In this document: positions 37,915 through 47,171 of the stretch, piece after piece | Position numbering within the stretch: position 1 is the first letter of the stretch | Layout of the letters: every line of letters starts with the position of its first letter | Made by a program: the position numbers and the translations under genes | Source of the DNA: Gimesia fumaroli | GTDB taxonomy: Bacteria > Planctomycetota > Planctomycetia > Planctomycetales > Planctomycetaceae | Direction: 5' to 3' | DNA: 64,000 nt | NCBI RefSeq assembly: GCF_007754425.1 | Contig: NZ_CP037452.1 | Span: 4,501,164 to 4,565,163 of the forward strand | Notes under the pieces: generated by a model | The model's database searches: none | The model's input: only the letters and a program-made list of their open reading frames with translations | What the model was told of the DNA's origin: nothing

Positions 37915-38202
37915 CTAAGCGTCTTCTTTCTTGGCATCCTCTGCTTCGGCGTTGCGCTTGTCCCAGTTGTATTTCTTCTGGAACTTTTCAACCCGACCGG
38001 CACTGTCAACAAACTTCATCTTACCGGTGTAGTAAGGATGCGATTTGGAACTGATTTCCACAGATACCAATGGGTAAGTGTTGCCATCTTCCCACTCGAC
38101 TGTTGCTTTGGAAGTCGCCGTTGACTGAATGAGAAACGAATCACCTGTCGAAGTATCCTTAAATACGACAGGATGATAATCTGGATGAATGTCTTTTTTC
38201 AT
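37915..38202 (-). CDS. rpmE: 50S ribosomal protein L31, type B
   Basis: 95 residues, of the zinc-free type B form: [16 protein letters not shown] start, [20 protein letters not shown] end, and no CxxC pair. Type A L31 carries four Cys for zinc, so this copy should work without zinc. The C-terminal 17 residues are charged and variable. Its position before prfA and prmC is the common bacterial order. AAGAAGC is upstream of the ATG. Confidence 0.94.
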   Translation of the reverse strand: MKKDIHPDYHPVVFKDTSTGDSFLIQSTATSKATVEWEDGNTYPLVSVEISSKSHPYYTGKMKFVDSAGRVEKFQKKYNWDKRNAEAEDAKKEDA

Positions 38203-38827
38203 TTTACTCAGCTTCTTTGTTACCTAATAACCTTGTCGATCTTACGGATTGTCTGCTGCCAATCCTCTATGATGGGGGATTCTGAAAGTCCATCTTACCA
38301 GATGAAACCCCGTTTCGTTTTATCGCTACTGCCAGTAGCATGGCCTCGTTTTGCTCAAGAACCCGCTCAGACAAGTCAGACCGTCTGCGGAATCAGTTCC
38401 TAAAATCAGGAGGCAAAACAGCTTATCATCATATCTGTTTTATGAAACATCACAGTTTACGTTCCGATGCACCAATGAGCAAGCGCAAAGGGACTCCTCG
38501 CCAATTTTACGCAAACCGTTTACCGAAAAAGACATACAACTATTCATCGCAGCAGAATCCAGAACAAAACAAGCATTTTTTCTCATTTTCTCTGGCAGGT
38601 CCCGAACATCTTCGCGCCACTCGCAAAAATATGACGGCGAATGATGCCCTTTTGATGACCTCGACAAAAATCAGGGGTAGATTGATTCCATATTTTTGAG
38701 GACTCTCTATCTGTTTTGAAAATCAAATGTTAAGTAACTTGGACTCCCGCCGCTGACCGTTTAGAGTGAAACAAAATAGAGTCAGCGGACCAGATTTCAT
38801 TCTTATTAACTACCAGGAATCCCATTG
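38203..38827. other. Large intergenic region between rpmE and ilvD, no supported gene
   Basis: 625 bases between divergent genes. Three overlapping open frames (38340-38699 and 38351-38644 on plus, 38440-38667 on minus) are too inconsistent in composition to support. The ilvD-proximal end holds AACTACCAGGAAT, repeated before the next gene downstream. I see no riboswitch or tRNA. Confidence 0.5.
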
Positions 38828-40519
38828 ATGGAACAGGCACTGAATTGGAACAGTCTAAACTTGACGCACGGTTGGCAGCGGGGAGTGACCGCCTTTTATT
38901 ACGGTCTCGGCTTTTCTGATGAGGATTTTGACAAGGCCCAGATCGGAATCGGCGTCCCTTTGCTCGACGGGAATCTGTGCAATGTCCATGCTTATGAACT
39001 GGCTAAGGAAATTGCCGAGGGATGCAAATCGGCCGAGATGATCGGACTCCCCTTTGGTGTTCCCGCAGTCAGCGATAATATCACACAAGGCCAGGAAGGG
39101 GGAAATGCCAGCCTCCCCTCACGTAATATGATCGCCAATGCGGCAGAATGTGTCGTTAGTGCACACTCCTACGATGCGTTGATCGGGCTGCATAACTGCG
39201 ACAAAAACGGTCCCGGCTTTGCGATGGCACTGGCACGATTGAATTACCCTGGCTTAGTCGTCAGCGGCGGAAGCATTATGCCTGGTTGCCATAAAGGTCA
39301 GGATATTTCCATTCTGGACGTCTACGATTCGCAGGCGGCCGCCGCCGTTGGTGCCATGGAAGAAACAGAAGCAGAACAGATTCTCAAGACCGCGTGTCCC
39401 GGGCCCGGCGGATGTGGCATTGCCGCGTCCTTCAACACCTGGGGCATCGCACTCGAAGCGATCGGCCTGATGCTTCCCTACAGCAGTTCCACCCCCGCCA
39501 TCGACAGTGCTAAAAAAACAGAGTGTCTGAATGTGGCGTCCGCGGTAAAAAATCTGCTCAAACAGAATATTCGCCCGCGCGACATTCTAACCAGAAAAGC
39601 ATTCGAGAACGCCGCCGCCACAATCGCCGCCGCCGGTGGTTCCACGAACGGCGTGCTGCATCTCCTTGCACTCGCACGAGAAGCGGGAGTCGATTTTCAG
39701 TTACAGGACATTCAGGAAATCCTCAGAAAAACGCCTGTCCTGTGCAGCTTTGCCCCACGCGGTAAAAAAACAATGGTCGACCTGCATCATCTGGGGGGAA
39801 CTCCCATGCTGCTGAAGCATCTGCTCAAAGCAGGCATTATTGACGGCAGTTGCTTAACCGTCACCGGGAAAACCATGGCGGAAAACCTGGCAGAAGTGGG
39901 AGACGTCCCCGCCGATCAGGATCTGATCGCACCGCTGGACCAACCTTATAAAGAGTACGCTGATATGCAAATCTGCTTCGGGAACCTCGCTCCCGGCGGA
40001 ATCGTCTTCAAAGTCTCCAGCATGCAGGAATCACATTTCACCGGTACCGCCTGCTGTTTTGATGATGCCAAAGCAGTCGCCGATGCGGTCGAAGCCGGCA
40101 AAATCAAAGCAGGCAATATCATTGTGTTACGAAATCTGGGCCCCGTCGCTTCGGGAATGCCGGAAGTCCTCGTCGCAACCGCTGCGCTCGCCGTGCCGGA
40201 GCTGGACGGAAAAGTCGCCTTCATATCAGACACACGTGTTTCGGGGGTCTCACACGGTGCGATCGGCGTACATTGTTCTCCCGAAGCCGTTGTCGGTGGC
40301 CCGATTGGTCTGGTTCAGGACGGAGATCAGATTTCGTTTGATCTGCTCAAGGGAATCATCCAACTCGATATCAGCGATCAGGATTTAGAACAACGCCGCG
40401 CCAACTGGACCCCGAATCAGGTTCAACATACACGCGGGTACCTGGCTGACTTTTCAGCCACTGTATCACAAGCGCATCATGGTTGCGTGAGTAAAGCACT
40501 GCTCCCCTCATGCGACTGA
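38828..40519 (+). CDS. ilvD: Dihydroxy-acid dehydratase
   Basis: Converts 2,3-dihydroxy-isovalerate or -methylvalerate to the 2-oxo acid in valine, isoleucine and leucine synthesis. 563 residues. The three Fe-S ligands are in LLDGNLCNVHAYELA, GLHNCDKNGPGF and GPGGCGIAAS; HCSPEAVVGGPIGLVQDGD is the usual C-terminal signature. The start is ATG at 38828, one codon after a TTG, with CAGGAA upstream. The family also contains Edd and sugar-acid dehydratases, but IlvD is the best fit. No other branched-chain genes are adjacent. Confidence 0.9.
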   Translation: MEQALNWNSLNLTHGWQRGVTAFYYGLGFSDEDFDKAQIGIGVPLLDGNLCNVHAYELAKEIAEGCKSAEMIGLPFGVPAVSDNITQGQEGGNASLPSRNMIANAAECVVSAHSYDALIGLHNCDKNGPGFAMALARLNYPGLVVSGGSIMPGCHKGQDISILDVYDSQAAAAVGAMEETEAEQILKTACPGPGGCGIAASFNTWGIALEAIGLMLPYSSSTPAIDSAKKTECLNVASAVKNLLKQNIRPRDILTRKAFENAAATIAAAGGSTNGVLHLLALAREAGVDFQLQDIQEILRKTPVLCSFAPRGKKTMVDLHHLGGTPMLLKHLLKAGIIDGSCLTVTGKTMAENLAEVGDVPADQDLIAPLDQPYKEYADMQICFGNLAPGGIVFKVSSMQESHFTGTACCFDDAKAVADAVEAGKIKAGNIIVLRNLGPVASGMPEVLVATAALAVPELDGKVAFISDTRVSGVSHGAIGVHCSPEAVVGGPIGLVQDGDQISFDLLKGIIQLDISDQDLEQRRANWTPNQVQHTRGYLADFSATVSQAHHGCVSKALLPSCD

Positions 40520-40559
40520 ATGGGAGCTTTCAACTGAACTACCAGGAATACGAATAAGA

Positions 40560-41981
40560 ATGACAATACCAACTTCCTTTCCAGAGGATCTTTTCCAAAA
40601 CTTGAAACAACACCAGCAAACACAACTGTTGCACTGGTGGGATGACCTGAATGATCAACAGCGGGCAGAGTTAACCGGGCAAATCCAGCAAATCAATTTT
40701 GAGCAGATTCAACGCCTCTACTCAACCGAAGGTTCCTCTAAAGCAGAAGAATCTCCCGCTGAGAAAGCAGAGCGTGCCACACGTCCTGCGACGGTGATTC
40801 GTCTGCAGGATCGGGCCGCTTCGGACGCAGAATCGGAGTCCGCAATTCAGGCCGGAAACCAGCTACTTTCGGAAGGGAAAGTCGGTGCGATTCTCGTCGC
40901 CGGCGGCCAGGGCTCGCGGCTGGGATTCAGTCATCCCAAAGGCATGTATCCCGTTGGCCCCGTCAAACAGACGTCTTTATTCCAGATGCTGGTTGAGCAG
41001 TTGACAGCCCGAGCCAACAAAGCCGGCAAACCGATCAGCTATTTCATCATGACCAGCGACGCGACGCACGCTGAAACAGTAGAGTACTTCCAGCAGCATC
41101 AAAACTTTGGCCTGGCGGAAGAGAACTTGTATTTCTTCAAACAGGGAACCATGCCGGCCGTCGATGCGACAACTGGTGATATTCTTCTTGAAGAAAAGCA
41201 TCGCATCGCCGTCAGCCCGGACGGGCATGGCGGAATGCTGGCTGCGCTCAAAAACTCCGGCATGTTTGAAGTCATGCAGAAAAAAGGGATCGACACACTC
41301 TATTACCATCAGGTTGATAATGCGACTTCCATTGTCTGCGACCCGGAATTCCTGGGTTACCATGTGCAGCGCAATGCCGAGGTCTCCGTCAAAGTCGTTT
41401 CCAAACGATCGCCTGAAGAAAAAATGGGCATTGTGTGTGATGTCGATCAGAAAACGCAGATCATCGAGTACAGTGACCTCCCGCCGCACATCGCAGAGCA
41501 AACCGACGCGGACGGAAACTTATTACACTGGGCCGGCAGCACCGCCATTCATGTCTTTAACCGCACGTTCCTTGAGCAAATCGCCGATAATGACGATCTG
41601 CTGCCATTTCATCAGGCCAATAAAAAAGTTCCCTTTGTGGATTCCTCGGGCACCCAGGTTTCTCCCTCAGAACCGAACGCGATTAAATTTGAACGGTTCA
41701 TTTTTGACGTTCTGCCGGTCGCTAATACGGTTCTGGTTTATGAAATTGATCGTCAACGTGAGTTCAATCCGCTTAAAAATGCAGCCGGAGCTGACTCCCC
41801 TGAAACCGTACACGCCGCCCTTTGCCGGATTTATTCGGAATGGCTCACAGACTGTGGCGTCTCGGTTCCTGAAGGCGCAGACGTGGAAATCAGCCCTCTC
41901 TATGCGTTAGATGAAACGGAACTGAAAACGAAAATCGCTTCCGATACGCAATTAACATTTCCCCTTTATCTGGGAGAATAA
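40560..41981 (+). CDS. UDPGP type 1 family pyrophosphorylase (UDP-sugar, UAP1-like)
   Basis: Makes UDP-sugars from UTP and a sugar 1-phosphate. 473 residues. The nucleotide-binding loop is VAGGQGSRLGFSHPKGMYP, of the eukaryotic UAP1/UGP type rather than bacterial GlmU or GalU, and GHGGMLAALKNSG and YYHQVDNATSIVCDP are matching later motifs. UDP-GlcNAc is the likeliest product, but UDP-glucose or UDP-galactose cannot be excluded. It lies 40 bases after ilvD and 5 bases before manC, so it forms a nucleotide-sugar pair with the latter. Confidence 0.9.
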   Translation: MTIPTSFPEDLFQNLKQHQQTQLLHWWDDLNDQQRAELTGQIQQINFEQIQRLYSTEGSSKAEESPAEKAERATRPATVIRLQDRAASDAESESAIQAGNQLLSEGKVGAILVAGGQGSRLGFSHPKGMYPVGPVKQTSLFQMLVEQLTARANKAGKPISYFIMTSDATHAETVEYFQQHQNFGLAEENLYFFKQGTMPAVDATTGDILLEEKHRIAVSPDGHGGMLAALKNSGMFEVMQKKGIDTLYYHQVDNATSIVCDPEFLGYHVQRNAEVSVKVVSKRSPEEKMGIVCDVDQKTQIIEYSDLPPHIAEQTDADGNLLHWAGSTAIHVFNRTFLEQIADNDDLLPFHQANKKVPFVDSSGTQVSPSEPNAIKFERFIFDVLPVANTVLVYEIDRQREFNPLKNAAGADSPETVHAALCRIYSEWLTDCGVSVPEGADVEISPLYALDETELKTKIASDTQLTFPLYLGE

Positions 41982-41986
41982 CCAGG

Positions 41987-43066
41987 ATGCTTCACACGGT
42001 TGTCATGGCGGGTGGCAGCGGCACACGCTTCTGGCCTCAAAGCCGAAAAGCGATGCCCAAACAACTGCTCAAACTCGTGGGTGACCACACCATGATTCAG
42101 AATACAGTCGCCCGCTGCGCGCAGCGAACGAAACATCAACAGATCTGGATCGCCACCAATCAGACGCTGGCCCAGGAAACTCACCGCCAGTTACCCGAGG
42201 TCCCTCAAGACCAGATTCTGATCGAGCCGGCTCCCAGAAATACCGCCCCCTGTATCGGCCTGGCGGCGGTTCATCTTTTGAAATCAGATCCCGATGCGGT
42301 CATGCTGGTCGTCTCGTCAGATCATATCATTCAACCTGACGCCGGCTTCATCAACACGGTCGATCAGACAACCACACTCATCGAAGCAAATCCGGACACG
42401 CTGGCCTTGATCGGCGTTTCCCCGACGTTCCCTGCCACCGGTTATGGATATATCCAGTGCGGTCCCGCTTTAGCCACTGATAATGTCCACGGCTTCCAAG
42501 TGGAAGAGTTCAAAGAAAAGCCCGATTCGAAAACCGCACAACACTATTGTGACAGCGGGAACTATCTCTGGAATTGCGGCATCTTTGTCTGGAAAGCCCG
42601 CACGATTCTCGATGCACTCGCCCGGTTTGAACCCGAAATGCACCAACAGTTGCTACAGATTTCCGATGCGATTGGAACGCAGCAATACTCAGACGTACTG
42701 AATCAAATCTTCCCGGCCATGAAATCGGAGTCGATTGACTACGCCGTTCTGGAACATGCGAAAGAGAATCTCGCCGTCATCCCCGCAGAGTTTGAATGGG
42801 ATGATGTTGGCAACTGGAATACGTTACAGAAATATTTCCCCACTGATGCGAACGGCAATACTGTCGTCGGCCTGCATTGTGGCCTGGAGACATCAAACAA
42901 CATCATTATCTCTGCCGACGATCATCTGGTCGCGACATTTGGAATCGAAAACTGTTTGATCGTGCACACTCCCGATGCCACACTGATGGCCCGAAAAGAT
43001 GATGAATCCGCCATCAAAAAACTGGTCAACCTGTTTGAGGAGCGTGGCTATGAACGATTCCTCTAA
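41987..43066 (+). CDS. manC: Mannose-1-phosphate guanylyltransferase
   Basis: Makes GDP-mannose from GTP and mannose 1-phosphate. 359 residues, the short form without a fused isomerase domain. The nucleotide loop is VVMAGGSGTRFWPQSRK with KQLLKL after it; EPAPRNTAPCIG, FKEKPD and WNCGIFVWKA follow in the usual order. CCAGGATG places the ribosome site very near the ATG. Its end overlaps ruvX by 17 bases. GDP-mannose would feed exopolysaccharide or surface glycans. Confidence 0.93.
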   Translation: MLHTVVMAGGSGTRFWPQSRKAMPKQLLKLVGDHTMIQNTVARCAQRTKHQQIWIATNQTLAQETHRQLPEVPQDQILIEPAPRNTAPCIGLAAVHLLKSDPDAVMLVVSSDHIIQPDAGFINTVDQTTTLIEANPDTLALIGVSPTFPATGYGYIQCGPALATDNVHGFQVEEFKEKPDSKTAQHYCDSGNYLWNCGIFVWKARTILDALARFEPEMHQQLLQISDAIGTQQYSDVLNQIFPAMKSESIDYAVLEHAKENLAVIPAEFEWDDVGNWNTLQKYFPTDANGNTVVGLHCGLETSNNIIISADDHLVATFGIENCLIVHTPDATLMARKDDESAIKKLVNLFEERGYERFL

Positions 43067-43538
43067 TGCAAACCAACCCTGTGACGCAGAATTCCCAGCA
43101 GAGGGCCGTCTACTGGGACTCGATTATGGCACCAAACGAATCGGCATTGCCATCTCTACATTTGAGCAAAACATCGCCAGCCCTCTTGAAAACTATACCC
43201 GGCAAAGCGAACAGCAGGACCAGAACTTGCTCTCGAAAATCATCAAAGAATATCAGTGTCAAGGTCTCGTCGTTGGACTCCCCGTGCACATGAGCGGCGA
43301 TGAAGGACAGAAAGCCAAAGAGGCACGCCAGTTCGGTAACTGGATCAGTCAATTTGCAAACATCCCGGTCCGGTACTGGGACGAACGATATTCATCGGCC
43401 ACTGCCGAGGAATTTCTGGCGAACCTGAACATCAGCCGTCAAAAGCGAAAGGCTTATCTGGATAAACTGGCGGCTCAGATTATCCTGCAATCCTTTCTGG
43501 ACAGTTCAGATCGAAACCAGATTCCCGGATCTTTTTGA
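43050..43538 (+). CDS. ruvX: Holliday junction resolvase-like protein (YqgF/RuvX)
   Basis: 162 residues from ATG 43050, which has GAGGAG upstream and overlaps the end of manC. RNase H-like fold: GLDYGTKRIGIAIS (first catalytic Asp), VVGLPVHMSGDEG, YWDERYSSATAE (Glu/Asp) and the final Asp helix LDKLAAQIILQSFL. Known roles are Holliday-junction or 16S rRNA 5'-end processing in bacteria. Chosen over the longer frame at 42999 because that reading starts inside manC without a ribosome site. Confidence 0.92.
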   Translation: MNDSSNANQPCDAEFPAEGRLLGLDYGTKRIGIAISTFEQNIASPLENYTRQSEQQDQNLLSKIIKEYQCQGLVVGLPVHMSGDEGQKAKEARQFGNWISQFANIPVRYWDERYSSATAEEFLANLNISRQKRKAYLDKLAAQIILQSFLDSSDRNQIPGSF

Positions 43539-43625
43539 ACCGTTTGCATGATGTTTCCCGTATAATATCTAACAGAGCGTCACTCTCGCTGAATCACAGT
43601 AACCCATCTATTCGAACGAGCATCG

Positions 43626-44501
43626 ATGAAGCAACCGCCCCTGGATCGTGAAGAATATATCGAACAGGTCTATTTCTTCCGCAACTACCGTGAGCGTCTG
43701 GAAGATTCCATTCCTTCGCAGGAGATCCTGGCCACGATCTACGAGGAAATTCTGGCCACAACCAAGCTGCCGATGGCCATCGACTTTCTGAAAGGCGAAC
43801 TACTGCTGACAGGTCGTATTTCAGACGGAATGGAAAAACTCTCCCATTATTTCACACCGTTCCAAGCGTTCATTCTCAAAAACGCAGAAGACGACAAATC
43901 CAAATTCGACCAGAAAACCGGTTTGAAAATCCTGGAACGCGAAGCGGAATACCGCTCGGAAACCCCCAGCAGTGCCGGGCTGTTTATCTACCAGTTTGAA
44001 TGCATTGCCCGCAACAGACTGGGTTACCATGCAGGTCTCAGCGCCATCTCAGCAGACACACAATACGATGAAGACTGGTCCAGCTGGATTCGCAAACTCA
44101 AGATCCAACTGGGGACCATCGACTTCGCGGATTTGCTCTATTTACGGTCTGAACATTTCATGGACGAGCAACGCAGGCTCCCCGGAAATGAGAATTTCAC
44201 CCCTCGCTATCCGATTCTGTTCAGCAAACAGGATGGCCGCATCGCCAAAGCGAATCACAACCGCGATCCGCTCTACATGTTTGCAGCGCTACAGCGACAA
44301 TTGGGCTATCCGAAAGTACCCCGCGTTCTGCCACAAAGCGATAAGTCTCTATTTCATCCGGCCTTAGAAGCACGATTACACAAAATTGAAGCACGGCTGC
44401 AACTGATTGATGCAGAATTAAAAGGGAATATTGACCTGAGCAAGATGGATGTAAAAGATTTGAATCTGAACAATCTCTTTGACGATAAAGAACTGAAGTA
44501 A
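43626..44501 (+). CDS. Conserved-looking hypothetical protein
   Basis: 291 residues, soluble, alpha-helical, acidic and basic residues evenly mixed; no signal peptide or membrane helix. I do not recognise a domain. Features: SSAGLFIYQFECIARNRLG near the centre, RYPILFSKQDGRIAKANHN, and a C-terminal coiled-coil stretch (HKIEARLQLIDAELKG). GAGCATCG lies before the ATG, a weak ribosome site. It follows ruvX by 87 bases, perhaps in the same transcript. Confidence 0.7.
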   Translation: MKQPPLDREEYIEQVYFFRNYRERLEDSIPSQEILATIYEEILATTKLPMAIDFLKGELLLTGRISDGMEKLSHYFTPFQAFILKNAEDDKSKFDQKTGLKILEREAEYRSETPSSAGLFIYQFECIARNRLGYHAGLSAISADTQYDEDWSSWIRKLKIQLGTIDFADLLYLRSEHFMDEQRRLPGNENFTPRYPILFSKQDGRIAKANHNRDPLYMFAALQRQLGYPKVPRVLPQSDKSLFHPALEARLHKIEARLQLIDAELKGNIDLSKMDVKDLNLNNLFDDKELK

Positions 44502-44821
44502 AGCAAAACGAGAAACAAAATGTATCCATACGTTCCCTCTTACATGTAATTTCTTAAATATGACTTGCCAAACACCAGCCGATTCCCATAACATGGAATC
44601 AAATCCCGCCTGCTGAAGAAGCAACAAACCTGCCCCGTACTCGCCAAGTAGAAAAGTCACTGTATTCTTGAAATATTAACTCGTTCACTTTGTTGATTTC
44701 ACATACAGGAGGTAACATCCCACCAGCTTTGAGTTTCCCACCTGAGTAAACTATCAAATGCCTTAATTTCCCACCCCTTGCCTACACCCACCTTAAGTAG
44801 GACTTATAGAAAGGCTCTTCA
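44502..44821. other. Intergenic, no gene seen
   Basis: Contains AGGAGGT at about 44708-44714 with no start codon after it in any useful spacing, and a small CCTAC/GTAGG pair near 44778-44798. Likely carries the promoter of the 44822 gene. Confidence 0.4.
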
Positions 44822-45286
44822 ATGTCTAGTATTACCATCGACGCGCCCGAATCGCGCTCTGCTTATCCTTCATCAACGGTTTCCACTGAAAAAGATTACC
44901 AGTCGATCATTAAAATATCAGTCTGGATCCTGGGAGCCATTATCTTCTGTCTGGCAATGATCGATTTCTACGCCCAGACCTATGCAAACGAATCGGGATT
45001 CGCCTTGCAGACTGCTCAAGAAGATTTGCTTAAATTAAACGAGGATCTGAGAGTCTCTGATATTGAAAACTACCTTGTCGGCTCACCTACTGTTCAAACC
45101 AGTCCCGCCGACAAATACACACATATGTGTAAACAAATGAAAAAATACACCTGGCAAGGGTTTTTCCAGACGTATTCAATCTCAGTTTACCTCGGACTGG
45201 GCAACGACCCTTCTGTGGACTTTGTGCATGTCTCTGGTGAAACGACTGAAAAGCCAAGCGTGCTTGCTTCCTATTCTCATAATTAA
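44822..45286 (+). CDS. Small single-pass membrane protein, function unknown
   Basis: 154 residues with one membrane helix at about 37-55 (VWILGAIIFCLAMIDFYA); N-terminus Ser/Pro-rich and probably cytoplasmic, about 95 residues outside. No known domain recognised; the C-terminal part (MKKYTWQGFFQTYSISVYLG) is aromatic. GAAAGG is upstream of the ATG. It forms a single-gene unit closed by the terminator at 45318-45355. Confidence 0.7.
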   Translation: MSSITIDAPESRSAYPSSTVSTEKDYQSIIKISVWILGAIIFCLAMIDFYAQTYANESGFALQTAQEDLLKLNEDLRVSDIENYLVGSPTVQTSPADKYTHMCKQMKKYTWQGFFQTYSISVYLGLGNDPSVDFVHVSGETTEKPSVLASYSHN

Positions 45287-45317
45287 ACGGCAGAGTAATG
45301 CGCCAGTTGAACATCAG

Positions 45318-45355
45318 CCTTGTGGAGACTATAACGTCTCCATGAGGTTTTTTTT
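45318..45355 (+). terminator. Rho-independent terminator after the 44822 gene
   Basis: CCTTGTGGAGAC pairs with GTCTCCATGAGG (two G-U pairs) around loop TATAAC, followed at once by eight T. Confidence 0.88.
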
Positions 45356-45449
45356 ATGAGTGTTCTCGTGGACAGAACGCCTGCTGCCTCAGATGACTTG
45401 CATCGATCTACCTTTTCCCAGACCCGACACACAACAGCAAGAGAGCATA

Positions 45450-46229
45450 ATGGAAACGATCAAAGGGCACCTTTACGACTATCCCAAATACTATGACCTG
45501 ATTTTTGGTGATGACTGGAAGGCAGAGTTTGATTTCCTGCAAAACTGTTTTGAAAAACACGCTACCCGAAAAGTAAAACGCGTTTTTGAACCCGCCTGCG
45601 GCACCGGACGATTACTGATCAAACTGGCGCAGGCAGGCTATAAAGTAGCCGGCAACGATCTGAATGAGCACGCGATCAATTATTGTAATGATCGCCTGGA
45701 GCGAGCGGGCTTTCCGCGGTCCGCGGTGATCGGCGATATGTCTGACTTCAAACTCAAAAAGCCCGTAGAGGCGGCTTTCAATACCATTAACAGTTTTCGC
45801 CATCTGCCGACGGAAACCGCCGCTGAAAATCATCTGAAATGTGTGGCAGACGCGCTCGCCCCAGGTGGCCTCTATATTTTGGGGCTGCACCTGACGCCTA
45901 CAAAAGGCGAGCCGATGCAGAGTGAAAGCTGGTCTGCACGCAGAGGCAATCTTGCCATTAATTCACACATGCAATCCATCTGGACCGACCTGAAGAAGCG
46001 AAACGAACATCTCGAAATGACGTTTGATGTCTATACGCCTACCCGTCAGTTCCAACTGTTTGACACGATGGACTACCGGACTTACACCGCGCCCCAGTTT
46101 GATGCACTGCTGGCAAAGGTGCCTGAACTGGAAGTGGTCGAACTCTACGATTTCATGTACGAGATGGACTTCACAATTGAAATCGATGCCCAGACCGAAG
46201 ACGTCGTGTTTATCTTACGCAAGAAATAA
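45450..46229 (+). CDS. Class I SAM-dependent methyltransferase
   Basis: 259 residues from ATG 45450, where AAGAGAG precedes the start; a longer frame to 45360 overlaps the T-run of the terminator and is unlikely. SAM motif I is VFEPACGTGRLLIKLA, the acidic loop follows in VAGNDLNEHAINYC, and GGLYILGLHLTP is motif III-like. N-terminal YPKYYDLIFG is typical of small-molecule methyltransferases. The substrate is unknown. It is convergent with pyrH. Confidence 0.86.
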   Translation: METIKGHLYDYPKYYDLIFGDDWKAEFDFLQNCFEKHATRKVKRVFEPACGTGRLLIKLAQAGYKVAGNDLNEHAINYCNDRLERAGFPRSAVIGDMSDFKLKKPVEAAFNTINSFRHLPTETAAENHLKCVADALAPGGLYILGLHLTPTKGEPMQSESWSARRGNLAINSHMQSIWTDLKKRNEHLEMTFDVYTPTRQFQLFDTMDYRTYTAPQFDALLAKVPELEVVELYDFMYEMDFTIEIDAQTEDVVFILRKK

Positions 46230-46300
46230 ACAGCCAGCGAATACGAGACTTTGCAACAGAGCCTGTGATACAAGCCGCGACCTGACCGCGATGGTTCCGA

Positions 46301-47056
46301 TTAAGACTCAACCGTTGGAAGCACGCGTGTTCCGATATTTTCGCCGGCAACCGCTTTTTCAATATTGCCCACTTTGCGAAAGTTAAATACCAGAATTGGA
46401 ATTCCGTGTTCCATACAATGATGTAACGCCTGCGCATCCATGACCTGCAGATTCTTATGCAGAACGTCCTGGTAGCTGATCTCGGAAAACCGGACCGCGT
46501 GCGGGTTTTTCTCAGGATCATCAGAGTAGATGCCGTCCACCTTCGTTGCTTTCAGCAGAATATCAGCGTCAATCTCGCGGGAACGTAATGCAGCCGCGGT
46601 GTCCGTGGTCACAAAAGGACTGCCGGTTCCCGCTGCTAAAATCACAACGCGTCCCTTTTCCAGATGTCGGATACAACGTCTGCGGATGAATGGTTCGGCA
46701 ACACCTTCCATACGAATGGCTGTCTGTAAACGCGTTGCTACTCCCGCCATTTCCAGTGCATCCTGCAGCGCCAGACCGTTAATCACTGTCGCCAGCATCC
46801 CCATATAGTGGGCTGTCGCCGGATTGATCGAACCACTGGAAGAAGAAAACTGCTTGCCTCGCAAAATATTTCCACCACCGCAGACAATCGCCAGTTGGAC
46901 TCCCGAATCGACGAGCCGCTTGATCTGGGCGGAAATCGATTCCAGCTCGGACATACTGATGCCACCTTCTCCGTCTCGACAAAATACTTCTCCACTCAAC
47001 TTGAGCAGAACACGCGTGTAAGCAGGCTTCAGCAAAGGGGCGGGAGAATCAGTCAT
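46301..47056 (-). CDS. pyrH: UMP kinase (uridylate kinase)
   Basis: Phosphorylates UMP to UDP in pyrimidine synthesis; allosteric hexamer in bacteria. 251 residues from ATG 47056 (GAGGAAT upstream). Motifs: [36 protein letters not shown] and [15 protein letters not shown], the Asp/Thr phosphate-transfer region. Follows tsf in order, as in rpsB-tsf-pyrH-frr, but the terminator at 47121-47155 separates it from tsf and frr is not next. Confidence 0.94.
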   Translation of the reverse strand: MTDSPAPLLKPAYTRVLLKLSGEVFCRDGEGGISMSELESISAQIKRLVDSGVQLAIVCGGGNILRGKQFSSSSGSINPATAHYMGMLATVINGLALQDALEMAGVATRLQTAIRMEGVAEPFIRRRCIRHLEKGRVVILAAGTGSPFVTTDTAAALRSREIDADILLKATKVDGIYSDDPEKNPHAVRFSEISYQDVLHKNLQVMDAQALHHCMEHGIPILVFNFRKVGNIEKAVAGENIGTRVLPTVES

Positions 47057-47120
47057 CCGTGGATTCCTCAATGTCGGAGAAAATTTTTAATTAAGAATGA
47101 GCAGGAAATGTTGTGACTAT

Positions 47121-47155
47121 AAAAAAACGCACGCGCGCCATCAGCACGCATGCGT
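47121..47155 (-). terminator. Rho-independent terminator after tsf
   Basis: On the minus strand ACGCATGCGTGC pairs with GCGCGCGTGCGT (two G-U pairs) around a five-base loop, then seven T. The last stem base lies 17 bases past the tsf stop, so most transcripts of rpsB-tsf should end here. Confidence 0.9.
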
Positions 47156-47171
47156 CTCTGAATAAAACTGA

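Noticed and set aside
38340-38699. Overlapping plus-strand and minus-strand frames in the rpmE-ilvD gap
   Set aside because: Composition shifts along the frames, neither has a ribosome site, and the translations share nothing with known domains. Treated as non-coding.
41107-41910. 267-codon frame within the UDPGP gene on the same strand
   Set aside because: Alternate-frame shadow of a clear enzyme; Ser/Arg-rich peptide without domain.
44700-44720. Near-perfect AGGAGGT ribosome-site-like sequence
   Set aside because: No start codon follows at useful distance, so no gene is claimed.
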